Of a stretch of 64,000 bases of DNA, positions 10,736 to 19,870 are shown piece by piece. Under the pieces are notes generated by a model. It was given only the letters and a program-made list of their open reading frames with translations, was not told the DNA's origin and ran no database searches. The stretch is from Morchella semilibera (lineage: Eukaryota; Ascomycota; Pezizomycetes; Pezizales; Morchellaceae): NCBI GenBank assembly GCA_009192285.1, contig CM018605.1, positions 1,963,247 through 2,027,246 on the forward strand. Reading direction: 5' to 3'. Every line of letters begins with the position of its first letter. Position 1 is the stretch's first letter. The position numbers were made by a program, and so were the translations under genes.

Positions 10736-11108
10736 AATTGGCGGTGGAAGACCATCAATCGATGGGAGACCCTATTTCTATTTTCCCATTTATTAGTTAA
10801 CGGTACAGAGCAAGCGGTGAAGCGGTGATGGTTTCTTATATCTTAGCTAGTAAATCGGCGGTGTACGGGGAAGATTTCGTGTGTTTGATGGCGGCGTTCC
10901 TTATTTCCTATCTCTTAGATAGCAGAAGGCGGTCTGCGGTGATGACGTTAAGGATGCGGTGATGATAAGATAAGGCGGAGATCGAGAAGGCGGCAAGTGC
11001 AAAAGGCGGCGATGACGTATGCTTATAAGCATGGGGGATATTAGCTAGAAAAGTGGTGGATTTGGGAGCTAGTATAGCGTGGAACAAGAAAGAGAGAGAG
11101 GGGGTTGT
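10736..11108 (+). other. 3' untranslated region and polypurine tract of element A
   Basis: This non-coding stretch follows the integrase and is rich in the units GGCGGTG and GCGGTGATG. It ends with a purine run AGAGAGAGAGGGGG at about 11091-11104, just before the LTR, the expected place of a polypurine tract that primes plus-strand DNA. It is shorter than the matching region of the second copy (18323-18985). Confidence 0.6.
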
Positions 11109-11387
11109 TGTGGGGCGAAGATTAGGCAACCAGCGTGTAAGCGAGGGCTGAGAGCGCGGCTAGAGATTAGCGCGCCTTGGCGCCTTGGCGATGTTTTGTC
11201 ACGTGGCGCGTTTGATAGTTCACTGCTTTGTTTCCTTTCGTTCTCATCATCATCATCATCAATAATCATCAGTTTCACGTTTCATCGGCTCGATCATAGT
11301 TTCGAGCATATGAGCACTGTGAATAGGTGAACCAATCAAATAATCAAAATCATCGTCACTAAAGCCTCTATCTAATCTAAACCTCTT
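11109..11387 (+). repeat. Middle LTR of element A, truncated at assembly gap
   Basis: The sequence starts TGTGGGGCGAAG and follows the 5' LTR closely, but it stops at the N (11388), about 35 to 40 bp before the expected LTR end. Next to it begins the tail of a different LTR (element B). The abrupt switch at an ambiguous base indicates a join of two contigs rather than a biological boundary. Confidence 0.8.
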
Positions 11388-11388
11388 N
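11388..11388. other. Ambiguous base N marking an assembly junction
   Basis: This is the only N in the window. Left of it is an LTR of family A; right of it is the last 89 bp of an LTR of family B. The upstream part of the B 5' LTR and the 5' interior of the second A copy are both missing here. Confidence 0.9.
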
Positions 11389-11477
11389 TCGTTCATACTT
11401 CCCCCTTCTCGGGAAGTATCGCTGTTATTACCCCGCACCCTGCGGAACGAAGCTATATCCCTGACACCTCCTTGAGA
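11389..11477 (+). repeat. 5' LTR remnant of element B
   Basis: This 89-bp sequence is identical to 16828-16916. The rest of this LTR, about 300 bp, should lie to its left but is replaced by the N and an unrelated LTR. Confidence 0.8.
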
Positions 11478-11511
11478 TTACGTTGCGTCGTCATCCGCAC
11501 CGTGCACAACC

Positions 11512-12974
11512 ATGTCTACTCCTGGTCCTCCCCCCCCGCCTACAGCCCGCATCCTAGATGGGGTCACCATCGATGGTAATTACCAAATCCCTCAAAGCTT
11601 TTGAGGAATTTGACGCAGTCGAAGACAAACACTATCACTATGTACACCTCCTCGCTCTTGTACGCGAAGGAGATCGGTGGAAGGCGGAACGGGATGCTAG
11701 CCGAGCCCTACACCTTCAAACCAGACAAGAACTGGCGGAAGCCAGGGACCAACTGACCGCCTCTAATAATCATATCGATGCTCTAGAAGCCCAGGTCCGA
11801 ACCCTGGAATTCCAACTCGCTGCAGCCCGTGCAACCACCACCACCACCACCATCACCACCCCCACCTCCACCAATAGTTCCTCCCCCACCTGTTAATAAT
11901 CCACCTCCAGCTTTTCGTTCGGAGAAATTCCCAGATCCGCCTAAATTCAATGGGACCCGCAAGGAGCTACCCGGGTTCCTTAATCTTCTTCGTACTAAAC
12001 TCAGGGTTAACCATGATAGGTTCCTGAACGAAGAGGCTAAGGTCTTTTATGCAGTAAGTCGGTTGGAAGGGAAGGCTTTAGATCAAGTCATCCCAATGGC
12101 TACCGGAGATGCCGCCCCGTTTGTTTCCGTCGCTACCTTTATTGCATTTTTGGAAGCATCTTTTGGAGACCCAGACCCTAGAGGCACAGCCCGAAGGGAG
12201 CTCCAAGGCCTCCGCCAAGGCAAAGGAGACTTCGCGACCTACCTCACTCAATTTTTACGTATTATGGGCCAACTCGATTATAACGAGGAAGCCAAGAAGG
12301 ATGCCCTGGAAACTGGACTCTCTGACGACCTTAAGGACGCCATGATATATCAAGATACCGCGGAGGAAAGCTTTGATGCCTATGTCAGGAGACTTATGAC
12401 CATGGACAACAGGATTAGGGCTAGGAAGGAGGCCCACAAAACTAACCGGAATCCGATGGGACAATTCGCTTCCCAACCTGCTTCTCCCCATCCGTCGTAT
12501 ACGCCAGGAGGCCTGGCCCCCATGGATCTTTCTGCCCTGCAGGCTCGCCCCACTGTACGCCCCCCGCCAGAAGAAAGGTATACATTTGGCAACGGCCGCC
12601 GACATACTACAATTGCTGAAAAGAAATGGAGGATGGAGAATGGCCGTTGTGCCTACTGTGCCGCCCCCGACCATGTTTTCGCCAAATGCCCCCAAGGCAA
12701 TCGCCCGCGTGCTCCCCCTCCAGTTATGAGGGGTGCCGCTTTATCCGCTCCCCCTGCTGCCCCTGTTGAAGCTTCTATTTCTTCTTCTTCTTTATCTACG
12801 GATGTTGTGTTGTCTTCTGGTAATTCGGGTTTCAGTAGTCCCTGGCCAGTATTATGGCCCTCGCCAGGGACCTTCAAAGGAATTTTCTTTATCTGCGTTT
12901 TCTATTTCTGGATTTTCGGTTTCGGTTATGGCAGAGGAGGAATTAAATGGAGAACACTTAGTTGTAGCTTGTAA
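11512..12974 (+). CDS. gag of element B
   Basis: The long frame 11829-12974 contains a Gag core (KFPDPPKFNGTRKEL, then FLEASFGDPDPRGTARREL near 12150-12200) and a zinc knuckle CX2CX4HX4C (CAYCAAPDHVFAKC near 12652). Upstream, a coiled-coil segment is in another frame (11558-11896), and the likely start ATG at 11512 is in a third frame. The frame changes fall in a run of eight C (about 11530) and in a CCACCA repeat (about 11835). The N-terminal part is therefore either truly broken or mis-sequenced at simple repeats. The Gag frame overlaps the Pol frame by about 240 nt. Confidence 0.75.
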
Positions 12975-15900
12975 CATTGCTCACAATAAGAACTCTATTT
13001 CCACCTATGCTATGATTGATACTGGGGCCTCGGGATTCGCATTTATTGATGAAACCTTTGCGCGCCATCATCAACTTCCTCTTCTTCCTCTTAAAATTCC
13101 TCGTACTCTTGAGGTGATCGATGGAAGACCTATCGCATCCGGACAAATTACTTCAATATGTCGTGTACCTCTACTTATCGGCTCTCATCAAGAACAAATT
13201 CCACTTTTCGTTACCAAGCTGGGACAGTACCCCCTAGTTCTTGGTATTCCTTGGCTACAACATCACGATGCCACCCTAAAATTTAAGAGCAATACAGTGG
13301 CCTTTGATTCAGAGTTCTGTAAAAAGAACTGCAATTCTATTACTACCCCCGATGTGATTCCCGGCATTAAACCTCCAACTTATATGATAGGCCCTGTTCC
13401 TTTTAGTCGTCTCGCCTATCGTAAGCAACTTCAGATCTGCAGTATAACATTGTACGAGATTGAGAAGGCCCTCCAGGACACCCCAAAGGATGAATGGAAA
13501 CAAAAGATCCCCGAACGCTATCATAATCGATTGAATATGTTCGACGAAGCCTTCGCCCAGGACCTACCACCTCGCCGCCCCTACGATCATAAGATATCTC
13601 TGAAGGAAGGCAAGGAGCCTCCATTTGGTCCCCTTTATGGCATGTCCAGGGACGAGTTGCTCGCACTAAGGGATTATATTCGGGAGAATCTCTCTAAAGG
13701 CTTTATTCGCGCCAGTTCGTCCCCGGCTGGGGCTCCAGTACTATTTGTGAAGAAAGCTGACGGGTCTCTTCGCCTCTGCGTGGATTACCGAGGACTAAAT
13801 GAGCTGACGGTCAAGAATCGATACCCATTACCCTTAATTCGGGAAACTCTGGACCGTCTTTCCAAAGCCAAATATTATACCAAGTTGGACTTAAGACAAG
13901 GGTATAATCAAATTCGTATGGCCGAAGGGGAGGAGTGGAAAACAGCATTTAGGACCCGCTATGGTCACTTCGAATATACCGTGATGCCATTCGGTCTTAC
14001 CAATGCCCCCGCCACCTTTCAACATTTTATTAACGACTGCCTCCGAGAACATTTGGATCAATTTTGTACCGCGTATTTGGACGATATCCTTATATATAGC
14101 GACTCCCTCGAGGAACACGAACAACATGTCGAAATAATATTGGGAGTCCTACAGGAGAACGGAATTCTGCTGAAACCAGAAAAGTGCGAATTTCATACTC
14201 AAAGCACTACTTACCTAGGGTTGATCATCGAACCCAATGGTATACGTATGGATCCTCACAAGGTATCGGCGGTACAAGAATGGACTACCCCTAAGTCGGT
14301 CAAGGATGTGCAAGCCTTTCTGGGCTTTGCCAATTTTTATCGCCGCTTTATTTTCGGATTTTCAAAACTCGCCACCCCCTTGACTAAGCTTACAAAAAAA
14401 AACGTTCCTTTTATATGGACATCGGAAGCAGAAATAGCATTTCAATCCTTGAAAGAGGCCTTTACCACCGCCCCCATTTTGATTCACTTTGATCCTGAAA
14501 AGCCAATTACAGTGGAAACGGATGCGTCGGACTATGTTGCCGGTGGTATACTTTCCCAATATGATGAACAGGGGAAATTACACCCTGTGGCGTTCTTTTC
14601 TAAGAAACATACGCCCGCAGAATGTAATTACGAGATTTACGATAAGGAATTGCTGGCGATAATCAGATGTTTCGAGGAATGGAGGCCGGAGTTGGAAGGA
14701 GCTAAACATCCTATTGAGGTTATTTCTGATCACAAAAACCTCGAATACTTTATGTCCACCAAGCAACTCAATAGGAGACAAGTACGATGGGCCGAATATT
14801 TATCGCGATTTAATTTTATTATTAAATATAGGCCGGGAAGGCAGAATGGGAAGCCGGATGCGTTGACTAGGAGATCAGGAGATCTCCCTGAGGAAGGGGA
14901 TGAAAGATTGTTGCACCAGAGTCAGACGGTTTTGAAGAAGGAAAATTTGGATTCTAAGCTAAGTTTGTTAGCGGGTTCTTTGGCAAATGAACCCGCTGAA
15001 AAGAATGCCTCTCTACAAAAATTATTCGATGAAGGATACTTAGCTGACCCATTCCCACAAAAGATCCTGGATCTACGGCAGACAGATACAAAACATTGCA
15101 AGGAGATATCCCTAGCAGAATGTACCGAAGTAGACGGCCGCCTGCTTTATCGCGAAAATCTTTATGTTCCCGATTATGCACCATTGAGGCTGGAGATCCT
15201 GAAACAATATCACGACGCTCCTTCGGCAGGACACCCTGATAGAGAAAAAACCTTCGAATTGGTTAGCAGGGATTATTATTGGCCAAATATGCGTGATTAT
15301 ATCGGTCAATATATTCGGAATTGCCATATTTGCCAGCGAAGTAAGCCAACGACACATGGGAAATTAGGAGTACTTCGACCGCTACCCATACCAGAACAAC
15401 CCTGGAGGGAGATTTCTATGGATTTTGTTACCGGTTTACTAGAGAGTGAGGGGTACGATGCTATACTGGTGGTTGTGGATCGGTTAACGAAGATGCGTCA
15501 TCTCTTACCCTGCAATACTACAGTTAATGCAGAAGATTTAGCCGATCTATATCTGCAACACGTTTGGAAACTGCATGGCCTGCCTACACATATTACGTCC
15601 GATAGGGGAACCCAATTTACTGCAAAATTCTGGAAATCCCTTTGTAAGCAATTGAAAATCGAAGCCAGAATGTCAACAGCCTTTCACCCGGAGACGGATG
15701 GTCAAACAGAGAGATTGAATGCGGTGATGGAGCAATACCTTCGAGGGTACGTGTCATATCAACAGGACGATTGGGTTAAGTGGTTGCCGATGGCAGAATT
15801 TGCAGCAAATAATCAGGTGTCAGCCTCCACCAAAGCCACCCCGTTTTTTGCCAACTATGGCTATCACCCTCGATTTACAATAGACCTACGAAAATTAGAG

Positions 15901-16602
15901 AAAACTCCACCGAGCCGCGATGCCCACGACTTTGCAAGCAAGATGGAGGAATTGCACGACTACCTACGAACTCAACTTAGGACCGCCCAAGATCAACAAG
16001 AGAAGTCAGTTAATAGGAAGCGTACTCCCGCCCCCCGTTATGAAATTGGTGATATGGTGTTTGTTTCAGCAAAAAATATTCGAACTTCGCGGAACTCCAG
16101 GAAGCTTGATTGGAAAAGACTGGGACCCTTTCCCGTTCAAGAAGTCGTCTCACCCTATGCTTATCGATTAAACCTCCCTGGCTCGATGAGAATGCATCCT
16201 GTCTTCCATGTTTCTCTGTTGGACCTGGCCGCCGTTGATCCTGTACTGGGACAAAGACAACCACCACCTCCACCTGTCGTTGTTGACCAGGAGGAGGAAT
16301 ATGAGGTCGAAGAAATTTTGGACTCGAGGCACCATGGGAAGCAGGGACTTCAGTACTATGTGAAGTGGACAGGGTATGCCGACCCTACGTGGGAGCCCGC
16401 CGATTATCACCAACAGACTGCCGCCGTTGACAAGTTTCATGTATGCTATCCTGCTAAACCAGGACCAGGGGATATCAAGGCTCGCAGGAGCTCGCGCTTG
16501 AAGGGGGGGGCTACTTTCATGGATACGTTAGGATCGGGAGACTGGAGCGATTGGCAGGGTTGGGATTATTGTAAGCTGGGAAGCGGGGTTGAGTCAGAGT
16601 AG
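12733..16602 (+). CDS. pol of element B: protease, RT, RNase H, integrase, chromodomain
   Basis: An uninterrupted 1289-codon frame. Protease: YAMIDTGASG with catalytic Asp near residue 96 (13018). Reverse transcriptase: YLDD at 14074-14085 within AYLDDILIYS. RNase H: VETDASDYVAGG near 14510 and the matching YDKELLAII. Integrase: an H2C2 zinc finger (HPDREKTFELVSRDYYW ... CHICQRSK, about 15220-15340), then the D,D,E core with Asp at 15421 (SMDFVTG), Asp at 15601 (SDRGTQF) and Glu at 15709 (DGQTERLN). A chromodomain lies near 16295-16440 (EVEEILDSRHH, YVKWTGY, TWEPA) and would guide integration to modified histone H3 in chromatin. Pol lies in the +1 frame relative to Gag, so expression probably needs a frameshift within the overlap; the first residues of this frame are probably not translated on their own. 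Confidence 0.92.
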   Translation: MPLYPLPLLPLLKLLFLLLLYLRMLCCLLVIRVSVVPGQYYGPRQGPSKEFSLSAFSISGFSVSVMAEEELNGEHLVVACNIAHNKNSISTYAMIDTGASGFAFIDETFARHHQLPLLPLKIPRTLEVIDGRPIASGQITSICRVPLLIGSHQEQIPLFVTKLGQYPLVLGIPWLQHHDATLKFKSNTVAFDSEFCKKNCNSITTPDVIPGIKPPTYMIGPVPFSRLAYRKQLQICSITLYEIEKALQDTPKDEWKQKIPERYHNRLNMFDEAFAQDLPPRRPYDHKISLKEGKEPPFGPLYGMSRDELLALRDYIRENLSKGFIRASSSPAGAPVLFVKKADGSLRLCVDYRGLNELTVKNRYPLPLIRETLDRLSKAKYYTKLDLRQGYNQIRMAEGEEWKTAFRTRYGHFEYTVMPFGLTNAPATFQHFINDCLREHLDQFCTAYLDDILIYSDSLEEHEQHVEIILGVLQENGILLKPEKCEFHTQSTTYLGLIIEPNGIRMDPHKVSAVQEWTTPKSVKDVQAFLGFANFYRRFIFGFSKLATPLTKLTKKNVPFIWTSEAEIAFQSLKEAFTTAPILIHFDPEKPITVETDASDYVAGGILSQYDEQGKLHPVAFFSKKHTPAECNYEIYDKELLAIIRCFEEWRPELEGAKHPIEVISDHKNLEYFMSTKQLNRRQVRWAEYLSRFNFIIKYRPGRQNGKPDALTRRSGDLPEEGDERLLHQSQTVLKKENLDSKLSLLAGSLANEPAEKNASLQKLFDEGYLADPFPQKILDLRQTDTKHCKEISLAECTEVDGRLLYRENLYVPDYAPLRLEILKQYHDAPSAGHPDREKTFELVSRDYYWPNMRDYIGQYIRNCHICQRSKPTTHGKLGVLRPLPIPEQPWREISMDFVTGLLESEGYDAILVVVDRLTKMRHLLPCNTTVNAEDLADLYLQHVWKLHGLPTHITSDRGTQFTAKFWKSLCKQLKIEARMSTAFHPETDGQTERLNAVMEQYLRGYVSYQQDDWVKWLPMAEFAANNQVSASTKATPFFANYGYHPRFTIDLRKLEKTPPSRDAHDFASKMEELHDYLRTQLRTAQDQQEKSVNRKRTPAPRYEIGDMVFVSAKNIRTSRNSRKLDWKRLGPFPVQEVVSPYAYRLNLPGSMRMHPVFHVSLLDLAAVDPVLGQRQPPPPPVVVDQEEEYEVEEILDSRHHGKQGLQYYVKWTGYADPTWEPADYHQQTAAVDKFHVCYPAKPGPGDIKARRSSRLKGGATFMDTLGSGDWSDWQGWDYCKLGSGVESE

Positions 16603-16916
16603 GTTCTATGGGTTTCTGTTACGCAAGAATGTGAGTCATGGCTGGGGTTACGCGAGTATATGAGTCAGGCTTGGCTTTGGAATAACGGGTATATAAGGGA
16701 GGCAACGGTGCCTATGTCTGTACTTTCTTTCTTTTCCTTTTCTCTTCACGCAACGTCTTCTGTATCTATCTACAATACATCATAGTCTCTACTCTCTACT
16801 AGTGACTATCGCTGCCTCCCGTATCTCTCGTTCATACTTCCCCCTTCTCGGGAAGTATCGCTGTTATTACCCCGCACCCTGCGGAACGAAGCTATATCCC
16901 TGACACCTCCTTGAGA
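16511..16916 (+). repeat. 3' LTR of element B
   Basis: It follows a purine run with eight or more G (about 16501-16510), the likely polypurine tract; the Pol frame runs a short way into it. It has a TATA box (TATATAAG at 16690-16697), as expected for the U3 promoter. The last 89 bp repeat the sequence at 11389. The left edge is approximate because the 5' LTR is not complete in this assembly. The next bases, CCGAG, would be the 3' copy of a 5-bp target duplication. Confidence 0.75.
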
Positions 16917-16917
16917 C

Positions 16918-18322
16918 CGAGTTAGCAAAATGGAAGCGCAGACTGAAGCATCAATCAACTCGATTCATACTGGTGGATGAAAACCAAACAAGCACAGTCA
17001 CCAAGAATCGCTGCTCCCTGCTGTACATCGAAAAGAGCGCAGAGACAGCTATATGCGTGCGAAAAGATGAGGTTAAACCTACGCTTCAATGGGCCCACGA
17101 TATTCATGGACACTTCGCCGAGTCTATCACCTTGAAGAAGCTGATCGGGAGGTACTACTGGCCGACAAGACACCGAGATGCTTCCTATTACTGTCGATCG
17201 TGTGATTCATGCCAGCGAGTTGGTCCTCTAAAGCCTTCTCAAGACTTATTACCGATCTTCCAGCTTCAACCTATGGATATGTGGGGCATGGACTTCCTTG
17301 GGCCGATCGCACCCGTGTCCGTGAAAGGAAATCGGTATGTGCTAATAGTCGTGGACTACTTCACCCGGTATCTGTTTGCGAAGCCCGTGCCGAAATCCGA
17401 CAGCACCGAAGTAGTGAAATCGTTGATCGATCTGAGCCGATTTGTAGGATGGCCAAGGGCAATATATCACGATAATGGATCACACTTCGTGAGTCAGGAA
17501 GTGCAGCAGCTTCTAGCATCATTCGGCGTGAAGCAGTATCCAGCGCCTAAATCTCACCCCCAGTCAGTTGGACTCGCGGAAAGGTACGTTCAGCTAATCG
17601 TCGTGGGTCTACGAACCTTGATGTCAACTTCCGAAGAAACACGGTTAGTATGGGATACAGTACTGCCGCAAGTGGTTCACGCGATCAATACTAGGATCAT
17701 TAGGACGCACGGGTATACGCCCAGCCAGCTCCTTTTCGGATACAATGTACGCAAGACTCGATTTGATGTTACCCCACGTGATCAAATAGCATCGGCGGTC
17801 CTGGCAGATACGCTAAAGTCCTCGAAGACACCCGGAGACCTGGAAACGTGGATCTTCAATCTCCGAGCATCAAAACTAGAAGAGATTAGAGACACCGTGC
17901 GCGAGAGACTAGTCCGCAGGTCCCCAGATAAGAAGAAGAGGTTGTGGGAACCTCCTAAGGAAGGTGACCTGTTGATGCTACGTCGATTCGAGATGGATCG
18001 TCAGCATGGGCGCAAGTTTGAGGCGAAATGGGAAGGTCCGTACCGTCTAGATAAAGTGTCGTGGCATGGCAAAACAGGGAGGGTATTCGATCTGAAGACG
18101 GGAGCTGAAGCACGCGTGAGGAAGTCAGGACTTCACGAAAGGGTGCATCTAGATGATCTCAAAGTCTACATACCACGAGAAGAGAGATGGCTAGGGCATG
18201 ATGGTGATATAAGAGGTGGTCAGGGGACGAAAGAAACAAGATTTGTCTGCGTCTGCGAGAGACTAGATGAAGTGGTGGAAGAAAGAGGTGTGATCGGTGA
18301 AGACGGCGTGATTTCCATTTAG
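16918..18322 (+). CDS. Integrase of second element A copy, open but 5'-truncated
   Basis: The frame is open from the B insertion point to the stop at 18322, about 465 codons. It has the H2C2 zinc-binding start (HDIHGHF, then YYCRSCDSCQ near 17187), and the D,D,E core with Asp at 17291 (WGMDFLGPI), Asp at 17471 (YHDNGSHF) and Glu at 17579 (GLAERYVQ). The C-terminal part is basic and has an SH3-like region (EGDLLMLRRFEMD ... AKWEGPYRLDKV, about 17960-18060). There is no true start codon: the upstream pol was separated by insertion of element B. Compared with the copy at 9333-10735 it has none of the frameshifts, so it is a younger or less damaged copy. Confidence 0.85.
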
Positions 18323-18985
18323 TCGGCGGTGAAGTTGGCGGTGGAGACCATCAATTGATGGGAGACCCTATTTCTATTTTCTTTTTTTCATTTATTAGTT
18401 AACGGTACAAAACGGGCGGTACGGTGCGGTGATGATTTTCTTACGTAGTAGCTAGCAAGCGGTAGCAAAGCGGTGATGATTTTCCTACGTACTATCTAGC
18501 AAGCGGTAAAGCGGTGAGGATTTCCTATATTCTTTTGTTAGCAAGCGGCGATGATAAGCGGCGACGGTTTCTTATATCTTAGCTAGCGGATCGGAGGTGT
18601 AAAGGGGAAGATTCCGTATGTTTGATGGCGGCGTTTCTTATTTCCTATCTCTTAGCTAGCACATCAGCAAGACTTCATTTGTCTCCTGATGTCTCCTGAG
18701 CCTCAGGAGACTTAAAAAATATCTAGGAGTCTCAGGAGACTCTCAGGAGACCTGGGAGACTGTTGGGAGACTCCAGTCACAAGTTGAGTTTGCTGATGCA
18801 GAAGGCGGTCCGCGGTGATGACGTTAATAATGCGGAGATGCGGTGATGATAAGATAAGGCGGAGATCGAGAAGGCGGCAAGTGCAAAAGGCGGCGATGAC
18901 GTATGCTTTTAAGCATAGGGGTATTAGCTAGAAAAGTGGAGGATTTGGAGCTAGTTTGATGAACTAAAGAGAGAGAGGGGGTTGT
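18323..18985 (+). other. 3' untranslated region of second element A copy, with repeated units
   Basis: After the integrase stop comes non-coding DNA. From about 18405 to 18600 it contains several diverged copies of a unit of the type GCGGTGATGATTTTCCTACGTA-TAGCTAGCAA; the first A copy has fewer. A 137-bp element with terminal inverted repeats (18662-18798) is inserted here. A purine tract (AAAGAGAGAGAGGGGG, 18966-18981) precedes the LTR. Confidence 0.65.
18662..18798. mobile_element. 137-bp MITE-like insertion in element A 3' region
   Basis: Termini are CATCAGCAA (18662-18670) and TTGCTGATG (18790-18798), an exact inverted repeat. The homologous site in the first A copy (about 10915-10930) lacks the insert, so the empty site is known; CA (or GCA) is duplicated at the edges. 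The interior has many GTCTCC / GGAGAC units, several within GTCTCCTGA or CTCAGGAGAC, that could pair as hairpins. No coding capacity. Confidence 0.75.
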
Positions 18986-19290
18986 TGTGGGGCTAAGATT
19001 AGGCAACCAGCGTGTAAGCGAGGGCTGAGAGCGCGGCTAGAGATTAGCGCGCCTTGGCGCCTTGGCGATGTTTTGTCACGTGGCGCGTTTGATAGTTCTC
19101 TGCTTTGTTTCCTTTCGTTCATCTCCACCTATCATCATCAATAATCATCAGTTTCAAAGTATCATCGGTTCGATAGTAGTTTTCGAGCATATGAGCGCTG
19201 TGAATAGTGAATCAGCCTAAAACCTCCTTCTACCTAATCTATCTACATAAAACCTCCTTCTAAACCTCTATTCTCGTGTCCGCAGCCACA
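18986..19290 (+). repeat. 3' LTR of element A block
   Basis: This 305-bp sequence begins TGTGGGGCTAAG and ends CCGCAGCCACA. It is similar to the 5' LTR but with more substitutions and a duplicated AAAACCTCCTTCTA segment near 19218-19262. It is followed by ACGT, the same four bases that precede the first LTR. Confidence 0.85.
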
Positions 19291-19294
19291 ACGT

Positions 19295-19870
19295 GATTTA
19301 GTTATGTATATTAGGATTCGGCCGAGAAAATAAATGTCTGGGCTCAATGCGGTCCAGTATCCATCATCAGTACATGTAGCTAAGGAGATTTTGTGCCTTT
19401 CGCTTATCCGATTAGCTGATTTGTCAGGTCCACCTTTATTGCGGTACCCGGTACTAAATATACTCAGCTACTTACTACATGTAGGTAGATCTAAGCAAAC
19501 CTCAATTTTTTTTTCTGCATCACCAAGTCGTACTCGATCGGTTGTTATCAGTCAGTCAAAATCCATCCACACACTCACAACCACTCACAAAAGTCAAGAT
19601 TGAAATTGCAACCCTCACCCAACCCTTGTCACATAATAATAATAAAAAATTAAAAAAAATAAATAAAATAAATAAAAATTGCTCCACACCAACTCCAACA
19701 GGTATATGCTCTTCCCCCGCATCATACCCCACGCCAGCGTTTCTCGCTTCTCCCCCTCCTTCACACCAGTACTTTCTACACCGACAGTATTCTTCCTCCG
19801 GAGCAATATAATCGGAATCACTATCAGTAATAGTACTATCAAAATCACAGCCACCACCAGATACCACTCA
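19295..19870. other. Spacer between retrotransposon block and FPGS gene
   Basis: Contains two TACATGTA octamers (about 19370 and 19476), a poly-T run near 19508 and an A/T-only tract of AATAAA-like units (about 19636-19680). The last 200 bp are C- and T-rich, as is common in fungal 5' leaders. No gene seen. Confidence 0.5.

Larger units (their letters stand above)
11389..16916 (+). mobile_element. Chromodomain Ty3/gypsy retrotransposon (element B)
   Basis: The first 89 bp (11389-11477) are identical to the last 89 bp (16828-16916), so both are the 3' part of the LTR. The interior encodes Gag and a long Pol with the order protease, RT, RNase H, integrase, chromodomain, which is the chromovirus layout. 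The element sits inside a copy of element A: sequence right of 16916 continues A from the position matching about 9332. Because RT, RNase H and integrase are one uninterrupted frame and the LTR remnants are identical, this looks like a young insertion. Confidence 0.88.
3034..19290 (+). mobile_element. Composite/nested Ty3-gypsy LTR retrotransposon block
   Basis: Three LTRs of one family (A) lie at 3034-3351, 11109-11387 (cut by an N) and 18986-19290. Between the first two is a decayed A interior. Between the last two is a chromodomain gypsy element (B, 11389-16916), followed by the 3' part of a second A interior that begins exactly at a sequence also found near 9332. The sequence just outside the outermost LTRs is ACGT on both sides (3030-3033 and 19291-19294), which fits a 4-bp target duplication for a single LTR-int-LTR-int-LTR unit. 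The B insertion and the N obscure the 5' half of the second A copy. Confidence 0.8.
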
